A DNA stretch of 64,000 nucleotides from Zygotorulaspora mrakii (Eukaryota > Ascomycota > Saccharomycetes > Saccharomycetales > Saccharomycetaceae), in contig NC_050723.1 of NCBI RefSeq assembly GCF_013402915.1, forward strand, positions 1 through 64,000. Reading direction: 5' to 3'. Below the pieces are notes generated by a model that saw nothing but the letters and a program-made list of their open reading frames with translations, had not been told where the DNA came from and made no database searches. Positions 42,841 to 53,164 of the stretch are shown piece by piece (within the stretch, counting starts at the first letter, position 1; each line of letters opens with the position of its first letter). Position numbers and translations under genes: made by a program.

Positions 42841-43620
42841 TCACCTATAGAAAAGTCTTGTATTTTCTTTTTGATTGAAATATAGATACTCATTTTCTTG
42901 AACTTGGCAGTCAAGAGTATTCGCAGAACCACCTCTAGTAATCCTAAGACATCCTGTTACATCTTTTGCACGCCCTGTCTCCAATGGCCGTAAGGAAAGT
43001 ATAGCCATTGATTTATAATAGGTGCAGGCTGTAAATCGAGATGCCTCGATACCATCCTTGGTTTCCTGGATTAGGGAGCGCAATTTTGTGGTCACTACTA
43101 GTAATTTGCATCGCCTCATTACCGGATTTATCAGTTTGCGATGTAGGTCATCGCTTGTTAACCCATCTAGCAGGGACAGAAGTATTTCGGGCTGCTCTAA
43201 AATAATGACCGAAGATTGATTGTCAGGAATGGATTTCAAAATATTGGAAAGAACTTTGTGATTTGGCATTCCTGAATTTTTGAGAACAAAGTCGGTGAGT
43301 AAATCAACTACTTTGTAGGATGATGGTGGAATCTTTATTTTTGAGAAGGCATTGGCAAAATATTTAGCATTGTGAATGAACGAAACCAAAGTTATGGGAC
43401 CCAGATACTTCTTTGCAGGGGGCGATTCTGTTGTTTCATTGAATGAATTTGATACGCCCAGCGTCAGATCCTCCATTATTGCACTTATGAGCCAAAAAGG
43501 TGAAGTCACGGGAGCGGATGCAATTGATATTAGACTATGCGTCTCCTTAGAAAAGAGTGCACTGGAAATTACAGAGTTATCATCGAACACAACAAGGTCT
43601 TGCCTCTGGACATTTGTCAT
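42841..43620 (-). CDS. ELP6: Elongator complex subunit 6
   Basis: 259 codons (S. cerevisiae Elp6: 273). A RecA-like fold without a Walker A motif is expected for the Elp456 subcomplex. Visible are the LVVFDDNSVISSALFSK start, FIHNAKYFANAFSK and SSVIILEQPEILLSLLDGL segments. Elongator modifies wobble uridines of tRNAs. It is convergent with TGL3 (27 bp apart) and divergent from ZUO1, the YMR312W position in the conserved block; identity leans partly on synteny. Confidence 0.85.
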   Translation of the reverse strand: MTNVQRQDLVVFDDNSVISSALFSKETHSLISIASAPVTSPFWLISAIMEDLTLGVSNSFNETTESPPAKKYLGPITLVSFIHNAKYFANAFSKIKIPPSSYKVVDLLTDFVLKNSGMPNHKVLSNILKSIPDNQSSVIILEQPEILLSLLDGLTSDDLHRKLINPVMRRCKLLVVTTKLRSLIQETKDGIEASRFTACTYYKSMAILSLRPLETGRAKDVTGCLRITRGGSANTLDCQVQENEYLYFNQKENTRLFYR

Positions 43621-43815
43621 GTTGGATATGGAGGGGTTTCCACATTTTTAAAATTGGTGACTTTACTGATACCTAGTTTTTGTCCTTCCACCTTTTAAGT
43701 TATTAGTAAAGCGATGAAAAAGTAAAAGAAGATGAAAATCGAGAAAAAATTTTTCAAATTAACTTCACTACAGCTAGCCAGTTTGCAGGAAATAGAAAGA
43801 ATAAAACGGGAAATG

Positions 43816-45117
43816 ATGTTCACTCTTCCAGAATTAACAAGCGATATTACTGTCAAGGTAAACACTGAAGCCGAGAAATCTGCGGCAGTCCGCCGTCCAA
43901 TTGAGCCAGTGGGCAGGTACTTTTTGCAACACGCTCAAAGAACATTAAGAAACCACACCTGGTCTGAATTTGAAAAGATTCAGGCCGAAAAGAATGTCAA
44001 GACTGTGGATGAAAGTACTCAGGATCCAGATGAGTTATTGTTCGACGACGAGCTTACCGATGAGTCATTGTTAACTCACGATCCTAGAGATTGGAAAACT
44101 GCTGATTTATATGCTGCTATGGGTCTTTCCAAATTACGTTACAGAGCTAACAACTCTCAAATCATCAAAAGTCACAGAAAACAAGTCTTGAAGCATCATC
44201 CAGATAAGAAATCTGCAGCTGGTGCCGGTTTAGAGCAGGATGGTTTCTTCAAAATTATTCAGAAAGCGTACGAAACCCTTACCGATTCAACCAAGAGATC
44301 CCAGTATGACTCATGCGATTTCAATGCCGATGTCGAGCAACCAAAGAAAGGGACCGAATATAACTTTTTTGAGGTCTGGGGACCTGTTTTCGAGGCTGAA
44401 GCCCGTTTCTCAAAGAAGCAACCTGTTCCATCTTTGGGAGATGTCAATACGCCAAAGAAAGAGGTCGAGCAGTTCTATTCTTTCTGGCACAGGTTTGATT
44501 CTTGGAGAACTTTTGAATTTTTGGACGAAGATGTTCCTGATGATTCATCAAACAGAGACCAGAAACGTTACACTGAAAGAAAGAATAAAGCAGCTAGAGA
44601 TAAGAAAAAGACTGCGGATAATGCAAGATTGGTGAAACTGGTTGAAAGAGTCGCAAATGAAGATCCCCGTATCAAATTGTTTAAGGAGGAAGAAAAGAAG
44701 GAAAAAGAAAGAAAGAAATGGGAGAGAGACGCAGGTGCAAGAGCTGAAGCTGAGGCTGCCGCCAAAGCTGATGCTGAAGCTCGTGCAAGAGCTGAAGCGG
44801 ATGCCGTTTCCGAGGCCTCTGCCAAGGCAGACAAGAAGAAAGCCAAAGAAACCGCAAAAGCAGCAAAGAAGAAAAATAAAAGAACCGTTCGTAATGCTCC
44901 AAAAGAAGCTGATTACTTTGGTGATTCTGATAAAGCTGCTGCCATCGACGAGCAAGTTGGTTTCATCGTTGAAACCGTTGATGATGAGCTATTAGTCGAA
45001 GTTTCAACTAAGATCAAATCTTCGCCATCTACTACCAAGGAAACTCTACAAGAAACTGCCGCTGCTTTATCCGGTTCTGGAAAACTACCAGCTAGCGTTT
45101 TACCTTACTTTTTATAG
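43816..45117 (+). CDS. ZUO1: Zuotin, ribosome-associated J-domain co-chaperone
   Basis: 433 codons from ATG at 43816, exactly the S. cerevisiae length, with MFTLPELTSDITVKVN matching its start. The frame stays open upstream to an ATG at 43732, which would add 28 unrelated residues. J-domain with HPD at 128-130; the zuotin homology region (GPVFEAEARFSKK, EQFYSFWHRFDSWRTFEFLD); a long charged Lys/Glu/Ala-rich helix (about 290-365) that binds the ribosome; and a C-terminal helical bundle. With Ssz1 it forms RAC, which stimulates Ssb on nascent chains. A GCGATGA PAC-like core lies near 43711. ERV29 follows, as YGR285C-YGR284C in S. cerevisiae. Confidence 0.96.
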   Translation: MFTLPELTSDITVKVNTEAEKSAAVRRPIEPVGRYFLQHAQRTLRNHTWSEFEKIQAEKNVKTVDESTQDPDELLFDDELTDESLLTHDPRDWKTADLYAAMGLSKLRYRANNSQIIKSHRKQVLKHHPDKKSAAGAGLEQDGFFKIIQKAYETLTDSTKRSQYDSCDFNADVEQPKKGTEYNFFEVWGPVFEAEARFSKKQPVPSLGDVNTPKKEVEQFYSFWHRFDSWRTFEFLDEDVPDDSSNRDQKRYTERKNKAARDKKKTADNARLVKLVERVANEDPRIKLFKEEEKKEKERKKWERDAGARAEAEAAAKADAEARARAEADAVSEASAKADKKKAKETAKAAKKKNKRTVRNAPKEADYFGDSDKAAAIDEQVGFIVETVDDELLVEVSTKIKSSPSTTKETLQETAAALSGSGKLPASVLPYFL

Positions 45118-45427
45118 ACATTTTATATCTCAAAGTATTGGATAGAATTGCTTAACAAGCTATGTTTTCATTTAGCCTGATTGACGCACCAGATATTTAA
45201 GTTTGTCCGGTTCCTAAAGTCCTCTGGCTTTCCCGGACACCTCCTAACGCCAACGCAGAAGGAAATTGGAGGACATGCCAAAATTCTAAACTGAAAGTAT
45301 ACGTTTTAGGTTTAATGTAAGAGATCAAACATCGATCTGGATATACTTTCGTGTGACAATCGATCAGTAAATAATTGTCCTGGTCAACTTCGGTAGTGCT
45401 TGTTCAAGAAAGCAGCATCATCTGATA
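45118..45427. other. Intergenic region ZUO1-ERV29
   Basis: 310 bp promoter/terminator region between two genes on the same strand. Nothing else is seen. Confidence 0.5.
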
Positions 45428-46357
45428 ATGTCGTACAGAGGGTCATCGAACATGCTAAATGGGACGGGGCTACCTAATCGTCAGGGAAACCCATATGCTT
45501 CAGGTGGCCAAGGTCAAAGGCGGAGCTCACAAGGCGTTAATCTAGGTCAATGGAAAAAATCGTTTGAGATATACTGCAAAAAAATAGAAGATTTAACTGA
45601 TCACCCTTTGGCTCAAAAATTGAGACCATATATTCCGGGTATTTCAAGATTTTTCATAGTCGCCACGTTCTATGAGGACTCTTTCAGAATAATTTCTCAA
45701 TGGTCAGACCAGATATTCTTTCTTCATAAATGGAAGCGCTACCCATACTTTTTTGTCGTTTTATTCCTATTATTGGTAACTATCTCAATGACAATTGGTG
45801 CAACTCTACTGGTTTTCAGAAAACATACAGTGCATGCCACCGGAACGCTTTGCGCATGCATCATCTTCCAGGCTTTGATTTACGGACTATTTTCCGGATC
45901 GTCATTTATTTTAAGAAATATCAGTGTTATAGGTGGCTTGTTAATCGCATTCAGCGATTCTATCGTTCAAAACAAGACGACTTTTGGTATGTTACCGGAA
46001 CTTAACAGTAAAGATGGCAAACAGAAGGGGTATTTACTCCTGGCCGGTAGAATTTTAATTGTTTTGATGTTTATCGCATTCACATTCAGTAAATCATGGT
46101 TTACTGTGATCTTAACCATCGTTGGCACTGTTTGTTTTGCTATCGGTTACAAAACCAAACTCGCATCGATAATGTTGGGCTTAGTTTTAACATTTTACAA
46201 CATTACCTTGAATAATTACTGGTTCTACGATAAGAGCCAAAGGGACTTCTTAAAATATGAATTTTACCAAAATTTGAGTATTATTGGTGGCTTGCTACTG
46301 GTCACGAATACAGGTGCAGGCGAAATATCATTTGATGAGAAAAAGAAAATTTACTAG
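45428..46357 (+). CDS. ERV29: COPII cargo receptor (SURF4 family)
   Basis: 309 codons (S. cerevisiae 310). SURF4 family membrane protein with a Gly/Gln/Asn/Arg-rich cytosolic N-terminus, HPLAQKLRPYIPGISRFFIVATFYEDS, several membrane helices and the C-terminal NLSIIGGLLLVTNTGAGEIS segment. The C-terminus ends KKIY, a dilysine retrieval signal. Erv29 packages soluble cargo such as glycosylated pro-alpha-factor and CPY into COPII vesicles and cycles between ER and Golgi. Confidence 0.96.
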   Translation: MSYRGSSNMLNGTGLPNRQGNPYASGGQGQRRSSQGVNLGQWKKSFEIYCKKIEDLTDHPLAQKLRPYIPGISRFFIVATFYEDSFRIISQWSDQIFFLHKWKRYPYFFVVLFLLLVTISMTIGATLLVFRKHTVHATGTLCACIIFQALIYGLFSGSSFILRNISVIGGLLIAFSDSIVQNKTTFGMLPELNSKDGKQKGYLLLAGRILIVLMFIAFTFSKSWFTVILTIVGTVCFAIGYKTKLASIMLGLVLTFYNITLNNYWFYDKSQRDFLKYEFYQNLSIIGGLLLVTNTGAGEISFDEKKKIY

Positions 46358-46376
46358 TCAGACACAAGACATCATT

Positions 46377-46618
46377 ATGAATTCTTTGATTGAACAACTA
46401 ACAAAAAAGAATATCACCAAAAAGTTGGAGACCGACACTTCCGAGTCACACAGAACAAGGTAAGAAGGTATCCTACGTTCAGAAGCATAACAATCTATTT
46501 CCTATACAGCATATATTTATATAAGAAAAGAAGGCACCTATGTTTCAATGGCGATAAATTCTTGTTTCACCCACTGCCAGATGATGAAAACAGGTGCAAT
46601 CTTACTTCTTTACGCTAA
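46377..46618 (+). CDS. Candidate small spliced gene, 63 codons, function unknown
   Basis: Two short open frames join across a plausible 50 nt intron. Exon 1 (46377-46459) encodes MNSLIEQLTKKNITKKLETD and ends ..SESHRT. The donor is GTAAGA at 46460 and the acceptor TATACAG ends at 46509. Exon 2 (46510-46618) encodes IYLYKKRRHLCFNGDKFLFH, PLPDDENRCNLTSLR and a TAA. Without splicing, the frame hits TAA immediately at the donor. The branch point would be a weak CATAAC. Exon 2 has a natural protein composition. I do not recognise the family. It starts 19 bp after the ERV29 stop, so it would lie in the ERV29 3' UTR unless it has its own promoter. Confidence 0.4.
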
Positions 46619-47256
46619 ACACACGATTTTCAAAACTCCCCCAACTCGTTGACAGTTTGCTTCTACCTAGTATAACGCCCTGAATTTGGGCTAAAGGTCG
46701 GAGACTTGCTGAAGGCCCCATTTAACGCCTTGATAGTATTCATGGAAGAGCTTACAGAAATTTCTCTCTCCTCTTCTCTTGAAATTCTTGCGTTTTTAGG
46801 GAGTTTTCCATGTTGCTACTTGTTAGTTGATCGAGCAGCAAGATAGAAGGTAATATAAAGTATATACTTGGGTCAATACGCCATGTGAAGAATTGTCAAT
46901 TCAATAGAACCAGGATTGATTTTTCTATGTGCTTAGTATCAAGTTATTGTACCGCGTCTGAAAGTAGCTTGTAAGAATTACGAGAAACGGAGGACATTAG
47001 TTGGTTATATATCTTGCGATCGATACTAGCAGTGTATACCTCCAGTGTGAATCATTCGGTTGTAGCTGGTGAGTGAGTAGCACTTTTGTATTCGATCTCA
47101 CTAATGACGTCGTGCCACTGTGAAATGCAAACGGGGGATGAAAATATCCCCTAGTAAGCGGACTAATAAGATATTATACCTCTCTACAGTTTTTAAATGA
47201 AAAGCCAGAAAGCTTTGCAGTCTTCTGTTTAATAATTATCAAGAGATTTATTCACA
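46619..47256. other. Intergenic region upstream of GLC8
   Basis: 638 bp with no recognised gene; presumed GLC8 promoter. Confidence 0.5.
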
Positions 47257-47835
47257 ATGGGTGGTATATTGAAGAATCCTTTACCCCAGGAGCAAAATGC
47301 CGTTGATGCAGAGGAGTCTATTGCAGATTTTAGGAAACAAGTGTACGAAAATACTCAACTGAATGCGCAGTTGACCTCAAGTAAAGGAGGAGGAGGATCA
47401 ATAAGTGGTATGAAAAATCTACCTAAGGACATATTATCACTGAAACACCAGCAGGAGGCAGAAGAACAACTACAATGGAATCAAAGGAACTTGGATGAAA
47501 ATGAGATCACGAAAAAACAATACCAAGATATACATGTGGATGAACCGAAGACTCCGTATCAAGGTGCCGTTGACCCGGAAGGAGAATATTATAAAGCCGA
47601 TGATGAAGTGGACCTTGATGACTTTAGCCTTGGCGAGGCGGAGTATAAAATGAACGATAACAAAGAAGCGGATTTTGCAATTCAAGACCCCAAACCGACA
47701 CCGGATTCGAGCAAGTCACAGGATGAACTCGACGCCGAAGAAAAACACAGGCGATTCCAGGAAATGAGAAAAAAGCATTATAACATTAAAGAAGCATTGC
47801 AAGAAGGAAGTCTGTCAGAAGATGAAGAGACATAA
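47257..47835 (+). CDS. GLC8: Regulatory subunit of protein phosphatase 1 (Glc7)
   Basis: 192 codons (S. cerevisiae 229). Inhibitor-2/Glc8 family: N-terminal MGGILKNP, the RNLDENEITKKQYQDIHVDE block, the phosphorylation site T99 in EPKTPYQGAVDPEGEYY (equivalent of T118, a Pho85 target), acidic DEVDLDDFSLGEAEY and the C-terminal MRKKHYN motif. Glc8 activates Glc7 phosphatase. The shorter length comes from reduced acidic linkers. YMR311C position in the conserved block. Confidence 0.95.
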   Translation: MGGILKNPLPQEQNAVDAEESIADFRKQVYENTQLNAQLTSSKGGGGSISGMKNLPKDILSLKHQQEAEEQLQWNQRNLDENEITKKQYQDIHVDEPKTPYQGAVDPEGEYYKADDEVDLDDFSLGEAEYKMNDNKEADFAIQDPKPTPDSSKSQDELDAEEKHRRFQEMRKKHYNIKEALQEGSLSEDEET

Positions 47836-50071
47836 TCCCATAACTTTTCACGATTTAGAGTTGCCATTATTCATAGAAAATAAATACTGAAATACCTCAA
47901 TTAACGACTTAGGAGAGCTGCGCATGGATTCAATGTGTTGTAAAAAAGAACAACTATCCGTCGCAACTTATACATCTAGTACTTATATACTTGTTTTTGT
48001 ACACAGAGCCAATTTACTCCTCACAAATACTAAGAAGGATTATGCGCTGACTTTCAATGCGAAGGATAGTCTCAGAGGCAGAAGAGTGGTCTGAAAGTCT
48101 TCGATTTGCTGTGAAAACAGACGTTCTTGAAAATTTCCGCTAAAAAAACTCTGCCACCAATATCTAACGTCAAAATATAGCAAATTTTTTCTTTTGTTAA
48201 GATATCTAACGGAGAGCCCACATTCCAGATTACAATATAGGCCCGGCGTGTGCACTTCCCCTTACTACTCGCTCTACAATCATGTATCAATAGAAACAAA
48301 GCCCATTTTGTAGTCATTTAGAATAGCGGCGGACTATATATCTATACCCGTTTCAATCATAAAAACATCAATCACTAATTTGAGTACATAATCGTATGCA
48401 GATGTCAATTTCGTCATCAATAAGAGATACAACTAGCGAGCAACCATTTTAAATACAAGAGTAGATGTGGTTCTCCTAATAAACTTTGTCATAATGTGTA
48501 ACAATTAGGGTGGAGACCTACTTTAAATAAACCGTGTGAATACGCCTTCACTGGCATATTACGATCTACATTCATGCTCCCTTGTACTAGAAACAGTTAA
48601 CAGGATGGGCGCGCGGGAAAAGCTTTCAAGTAGTGGAGAGCAACGACATATATGAAATCGAACGGCTTTATGATACATAGCAGCAGGGTTCAAAACAAGC
48701 TGCCATGAAAATTTAGAGTATGTCTTCACTATTGTAATTGAACTTTGTTTAATGGATGACTGCAGGTTGCTTCATTTCAATTTTTTTCCCCATATTTATA
48801 TCCGTGTTGATCTAACCTTAATTTGCTGACTCAATTGTGCCACATCAAACAAGATTTGTGTTCTGGTGAGATTCCGTTCTCAAGCCTGAAAATATCTGAA
48901 TTTCCGTCGCTAGAGGTATACTCCAAGAGCTTCCTCAAAGTATCGTATGTCCCCTTTTGATCCCAGGATAGTGATATGTCCTAATAATAGACCAATTGCA
49001 ACCAAGAGCTCTATCAGAAACAATTACAGTTGTGGGGGTATTATTGTACAGCCATATAGTGGGTAGACGTGACTCGTTGGTTAGTACGCTGGTGATGAGC
49101 GGCAGCACTAAATCTGGTGGAAGGTGCACACTAGAACAACACAATTGATCGAGATAATACAATTTTACTGTAATAGGTTTATTGAAAACCGAAAACAATG
49201 ACAATTAATTTGCGTAGATTTCATACACTGTGAGATAAATATCAGGATCGGTAAAAGTAATGCCAAGGTATCACCAAAATGCGGAATACAACGACACGTA
49301 CAAGTCTAGCTACTGAAGATATATGTTGCTCACACTAGAACTAGTCCTTCAAGTTGTAACACAGGCAACAAAAGTGGGTCACAGTAGTAGTTGCTCCGAA
49401 AAATGTTTTCAAGATGCTGAGTCCACAGGAACTCTCAAGATACATGATTCTTGAACCTTGTGGTTGGATTTACAATGAAATCGACATTTGCTTTATTACG
49501 TTCATGGGAAATGCCCTAAATGCTGCAAAATATTGAAGAGATCCAAACTGGGCTGAATTTTCATTGAGCGAGACACATTGCCTCGATAAAAACCATGAAA
49601 CATTTCATGCAGAGGGAATTCCAAATTCCGTTAGTTTTGAAAGAACTTTTCCGGAAACTGCAATATGTATACCCACTGTGCAACATATTGTACCACAATG
49701 AGAAAAGAACAATTTGGCATTCTTCAACCGTAATTAAAAAGTGTCTCTTCAGCCGAAAAAGCGCATGAGTGTTCTGTAGAAAGTGTCTAAAACTTTAAAA
49801 AAAAATGCAAAACAAGGTGACTAGTGGGTCATAGAACTTTCATTAAATTATATGTGGTCAAATGCTCTATGCGTTCGAGTAGGGTATTCCGTATCTTTAT
49901 TCATTTTTGTATGAGAATGCCTGTATCGTGTATTACGAAATAGTCAAATCTGATATCAGAAATAAAAGAAAACTGAAAAAATAATTAGCATCACGATGCC
50001 ATGAAGCACACTAATTTCAACGAGCCAAGACTTCATTCGTAGCAAGACATAGTGTATTCAAAAACTTGAAT
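47836..50071. other. 2.2 kb intergenic region with minus-strand protein-like fragments
   Basis: The + strand shows nothing. On the minus strand, several stretches read like protein in different frames; they are listed separately as a possible relic at 48040-49204. The remaining sequence (49205-50071) is AT-rich and presumably includes the promoter of the SPOUT-family gene. No tRNA was recognised. Confidence 0.45.
48040..49204 (-). pseudogene. Possible relic or intron-containing minus-strand gene, unknown
   Basis: ATG at 49204 opens an 89-codon frame (MSLFSVFNKPITVKLYYLDQ...). A different frame continues the protein-like reading as GTYDTLRKLLEYTSSDGNSD and ENGISPEHKSCLMWHN, with a stop near 48840. 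Further on lie SKFSWQLVLNPAAMYHKAVR (about 48720-48660) and VRYLNKRKNLLYFDVRYWWQ (about 48200-48140). A perfect TACTAAC branch sequence sits at 49080-49086 on this strand, so splicing is possible for the first part, but donor and acceptor are not convincing. I assign no family. Either an eroded gene or a multi-exon one. Confidence 0.3.
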
Positions 50072-51229
50072 ATGGCTGCAACAACAAATACCAAGAAGCA
50101 AGTCACAAAAAATCGCGTGAAAAAGCCTGTAACGAAGCCAAAGAAAAGCGAGAAATCAAGAAAAAATATTAAAGTTTCATCTAAATCTGTCAACTACACA
50201 TTATGCATTCCAACTACTATCCTGTCCAACTGCAAAAACTTGAGTCAAGTAACGTACGCCGTTTACCAGGTTGCCAAAGCGGCCATCATGTTCAATGTGG
50301 GGGAAATTATTGTTCTTGATCTCGGAGACAATGCCAACGCCAAAAATTCGTCCACTAGCAAAGAAAAGCTTTCAGATGCTATGTTGATCGCATCTCTCCT
50401 ACAGTTTTTTGTGACGCCACCTTACCTTGTGAACTCAATTTTCAAAAAACAGTTTAGAACGTATTACAAGGAGGCCTCCAAACTACCAAGGCTTACAGCA
50501 TTGCCGTTCGTGCGATTCTTGGGCGAAGATGAGGCTCGCTACAGGGAGGGCCTAGCTATCAGGATGGAGAAAGTGGCTAACGATGCTGACAAGTCGAAAA
50601 AGACGAAAAAAGCAAAAGAATTCAAACAGACCAAATTCATAAATATAGGAAAAGGCACGGTACTGGAGCTGAAGACCCAATTGGTGCCCGTGAATGTCCG
50701 AGTCACGGTTGACACTCTTGAGAAAAAAGTCGTCTCACCACAGGAGGCATACGGGGACTTTGTTGGTGCCAAGGCCTCCTATGGGTATCACGTGAGAGTA
50801 GCGAAATCCTTCGGAAGCATTTTCACCGAGTGCTCCTATCCACAAGGCTACACCCAAGCAGTCTACGTCAACAGCGGTGACTATTACTACAACGAAAAGT
50901 TGAAAAAATATCACAAGCTGGAAACGAAGCTACCGTACGTCGAAAAAATTATCAAGCAGGCCCCCAAACCTCCCGCTGAGATGCATTCGGAATCGAACCC
51001 GGTTGCCGACCCACTCGAGACCGCCCGTCCTGCTAACCTCTTGCTACTCTGCGGCAAATGGGATCACGTCAAGAAGAGCTTCGAGCGCTCGAAGGATCAG
51101 TTCGAAGGCTGCGACGGACCCCATCAGTTCTTTGACGCTCAACTCGAATTACCCGGAGCCGTGCCCCAGGGTAACATAACTATTCCGGACAGCTGCATGA
51201 TCTCCCTCTCCATCATAAGTGCTCTGTAG
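50072..51229 (+). CDS. SPOUT-family putative RNA methyltransferase (YMR310C/YGR283C)
   Basis: 385 codons from ATG at 50072; the frame opens at TTG 50066. A Lys-rich N-terminal tail is followed by VNYTLCIPTTILSNCKNLSQ, the start of the conserved domain. Further on are QFFVTPPYLVNSIFKK, ASYGYHVRVAKSFGSIFTEC and the C-terminal LLCGKWDHVKKSFE and QLELPGAVPQGNITIPDSCM, the knotted SAM-binding region of the SPOUT1/CENP-32 family. S. cerevisiae has the ohnologue pair YMR310C/YGR283C; this single gene represents both. Presumed nucleolar or nuclear RNA methyltransferase; target not known from sequence. Confidence 0.9.
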   Translation: MAATTNTKKQVTKNRVKKPVTKPKKSEKSRKNIKVSSKSVNYTLCIPTTILSNCKNLSQVTYAVYQVAKAAIMFNVGEIIVLDLGDNANAKNSSTSKEKLSDAMLIASLLQFFVTPPYLVNSIFKKQFRTYYKEASKLPRLTALPFVRFLGEDEARYREGLAIRMEKVANDADKSKKTKKAKEFKQTKFINIGKGTVLELKTQLVPVNVRVTVDTLEKKVVSPQEAYGDFVGAKASYGYHVRVAKSFGSIFTECSYPQGYTQAVYVNSGDYYYNEKLKKYHKLETKLPYVEKIIKQAPKPPAEMHSESNPVADPLETARPANLLLLCGKWDHVKKSFERSKDQFEGCDGPHQFFDAQLELPGAVPQGNITIPDSCMISLSIISAL

Positions 51230-51767
51230 GTTGCATTCCACCTGGATGCCATTTGAATAAGCACTGACTGCAATGTATCTTGAAATATCGCTAAACTACT
51301 ATGTATTACTATGTCTAATCATGTCTGCACCAGAGCACCGCACCAAGCACACCTGCCTCGCTCTTTTTATTTTTAGAAATATTTCTGTTCCAAAAACGAA
51401 ACAAAGAAAACAAAAAAAAAGAGCGAAAACGATCTCGAATGGGAACACAGCGTACTGGCAGGATCGCGGGATCGCGGAATTCTGAGAACATGTCAGGAGG
51501 GGCAAACGAAAATTTGAAGTTTTATATACATTAAACATGTTTATTTCGTTTCGATTATACACTTGTTGGAATTGTTTATACTCCTGGTGTTTGTTATAGA
51601 TTTAGTTTCCAGCAGCTTATCAAGAATTCTCAATCGTTATTAGAATCGAGAAATCCATTGTAAAGTGATACGTTCGTTTAAGCTTTTTGCAATTTGTATA
51701 CTTTAAGTTTCGGTTTTGGATCAATTGCTGTACTCATTTTAGAATAAGGATTGATTGAATAAGAGCA
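51230..51767. other. Intergenic region upstream of BGL2
   Basis: 538 bp; poly-A run at about 51411-51419. No gene is seen. Confidence 0.5.
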
Positions 51768-52697
51768 ATGCGTTTCTCTACTCTCGCTACGTCTTTAGTT
51801 TTGGCTGCCACACATGTCTCCGCAGTGGGTGAACTCGCTTTCAACATTGGTGTGAAGAACAACGACGGAACTTGCAAAAGTGTGAGTGACTATGAAAGTG
51901 AATTGAACATCCTGAAGGACTACACGCATACTGTGAAGGTTTACGCAGCATCAGACTGTAATACGCTGCAGAATTTGGGACCAGCCGCAGAGGCCGAAGG
52001 CTTCCAGGTTTTTGTTGGTGTCTGGCCAAACGATGATGCTCATTATGCTGCTGAGAAGCAAGCACTACAAGATTACCTACCAAACATCAGAAGTTCGACC
52101 GTTGCCGGCTTCTTGGTCGGTTCCGAAGCGCTGTATCGTGATGACATGTCAGCTTCCGATCTAGCTGACAGGATCAACGACATCCGTAGCACAGTTGAAG
52201 GTATTAACGATTCCCAGGGTAACTCCTATTCCGGTAAGCAAGTTGGTACCGTTGATTCATGGAACGTTTTGGTTGCTGGCTACAATGCCCCAGTCATTCA
52301 AGCAAGTGATTTCGTTATGGCTAACGCTTTCTCCTACTGGCAAGGTCAAACCATGAACAACGCTTCCTACTCGTTCTTTGATGACATTATGCAAGCTTTG
52401 CAAACTATCCAAAGCACCAAGGGCTCCACTGATATTACCTTCTGGGTCGGTGAGACCGGATGGCCATCTGATGGAACCAACTTTGAAAGTGCTTACCCCT
52501 CCGTTAACAACGCTAGACAATTTTGGAGAGAAGGTATTTGTTCCATGAGAGCTTGGGGCGTCAACGTTATTGTTTTCGAAGCTTTTGATGAAGACTGGAA
52601 ACCAAATACCTCAGGTACTTCAGATGTCGAAAAGCATTGGGGTGTCTGGACCTCCGAAAACTCTTTGAAATATTCTCTAGATTGTGATTTTTCTTGA
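51768..52697 (+). CDS. BGL2: Cell-wall endo-beta-1,3-glucanase / glucan transferase
   Basis: 309 codons (S. cerevisiae 313). GH17 enzyme with signal peptide MRFSTLATSLVLAATHVSA. Catalytic acid E120 in FLVGSEALYR and nucleophile E229 in FWVGETGWPSDG; conserved tail EAFDEDWKP and HWGVW. It is a major cell-wall protein that cleaves beta-1,3-glucan and re-links it through a beta-1,6 bond, remodelling the wall. Codon use looks strongly biased, as expected for an abundant protein. YGR282C position in the block. Confidence 0.97.
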   Translation: MRFSTLATSLVLAATHVSAVGELAFNIGVKNNDGTCKSVSDYESELNILKDYTHTVKVYAASDCNTLQNLGPAAEAEGFQVFVGVWPNDDAHYAAEKQALQDYLPNIRSSTVAGFLVGSEALYRDDMSASDLADRINDIRSTVEGINDSQGNSYSGKQVGTVDSWNVLVAGYNAPVIQASDFVMANAFSYWQGQTMNNASYSFFDDIMQALQTIQSTKGSTDITFWVGETGWPSDGTNFESAYPSVNNARQFWREGICSMRAWGVNVIVFEAFDEDWKPNTSGTSDVEKHWGVWTSENSLKYSLDCDFS

Positions 52698-53164
52698 GCT
52701 AAAAGTTTAAATAAGAGTGCATGATAACAACATTTTCTCGAATAAATATGCCCGAATGTGTCTTGTACGATCCTATTTTTGTTCGCAACTCATCTGCCTT
52801 TCTGACAAAATTCCTCTTCATGCCCCTATTGGCAGGACGAATATATGTCACGAATTGCTGTGCTCATGATAGCGGTTTTATGTCGATACAAGATATTTCG
52901 TACATATATATATTAAAGAATCATACCCATATACTTTATGATATCTATAGCTTTTATCGCACTGTCTATTCAATCTTAAATCCTATCATCTACGTACAAC
53001 ATGACGTTATGAAACTTTTCGACAATCGTCGTAATGAAAAATTTTCTGCAGAAATATTTATAAGAAAAGGAAATCAGTGATGGCCTTTAGCTAGCTGAAG
53101 GTATTATTGTGCAGTAAACTTCGTTAGAAAGTTATACAATTGAGGAGCACACTGCAAGGACAAC
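52698..53164. other. Intergenic region BGL2-NIP1
   Basis: 467 bp. A 119-codon + frame (52721-53080) overlaps most of it but has low-quality composition and no motif, so it is not called. Nothing else is seen. Confidence 0.5.

Noticed and set aside
52721..53080. 119-codon + frame between BGL2 and NIP1
   Set aside because: Lies in terminator/promoter sequence, low-quality composition and no motif.
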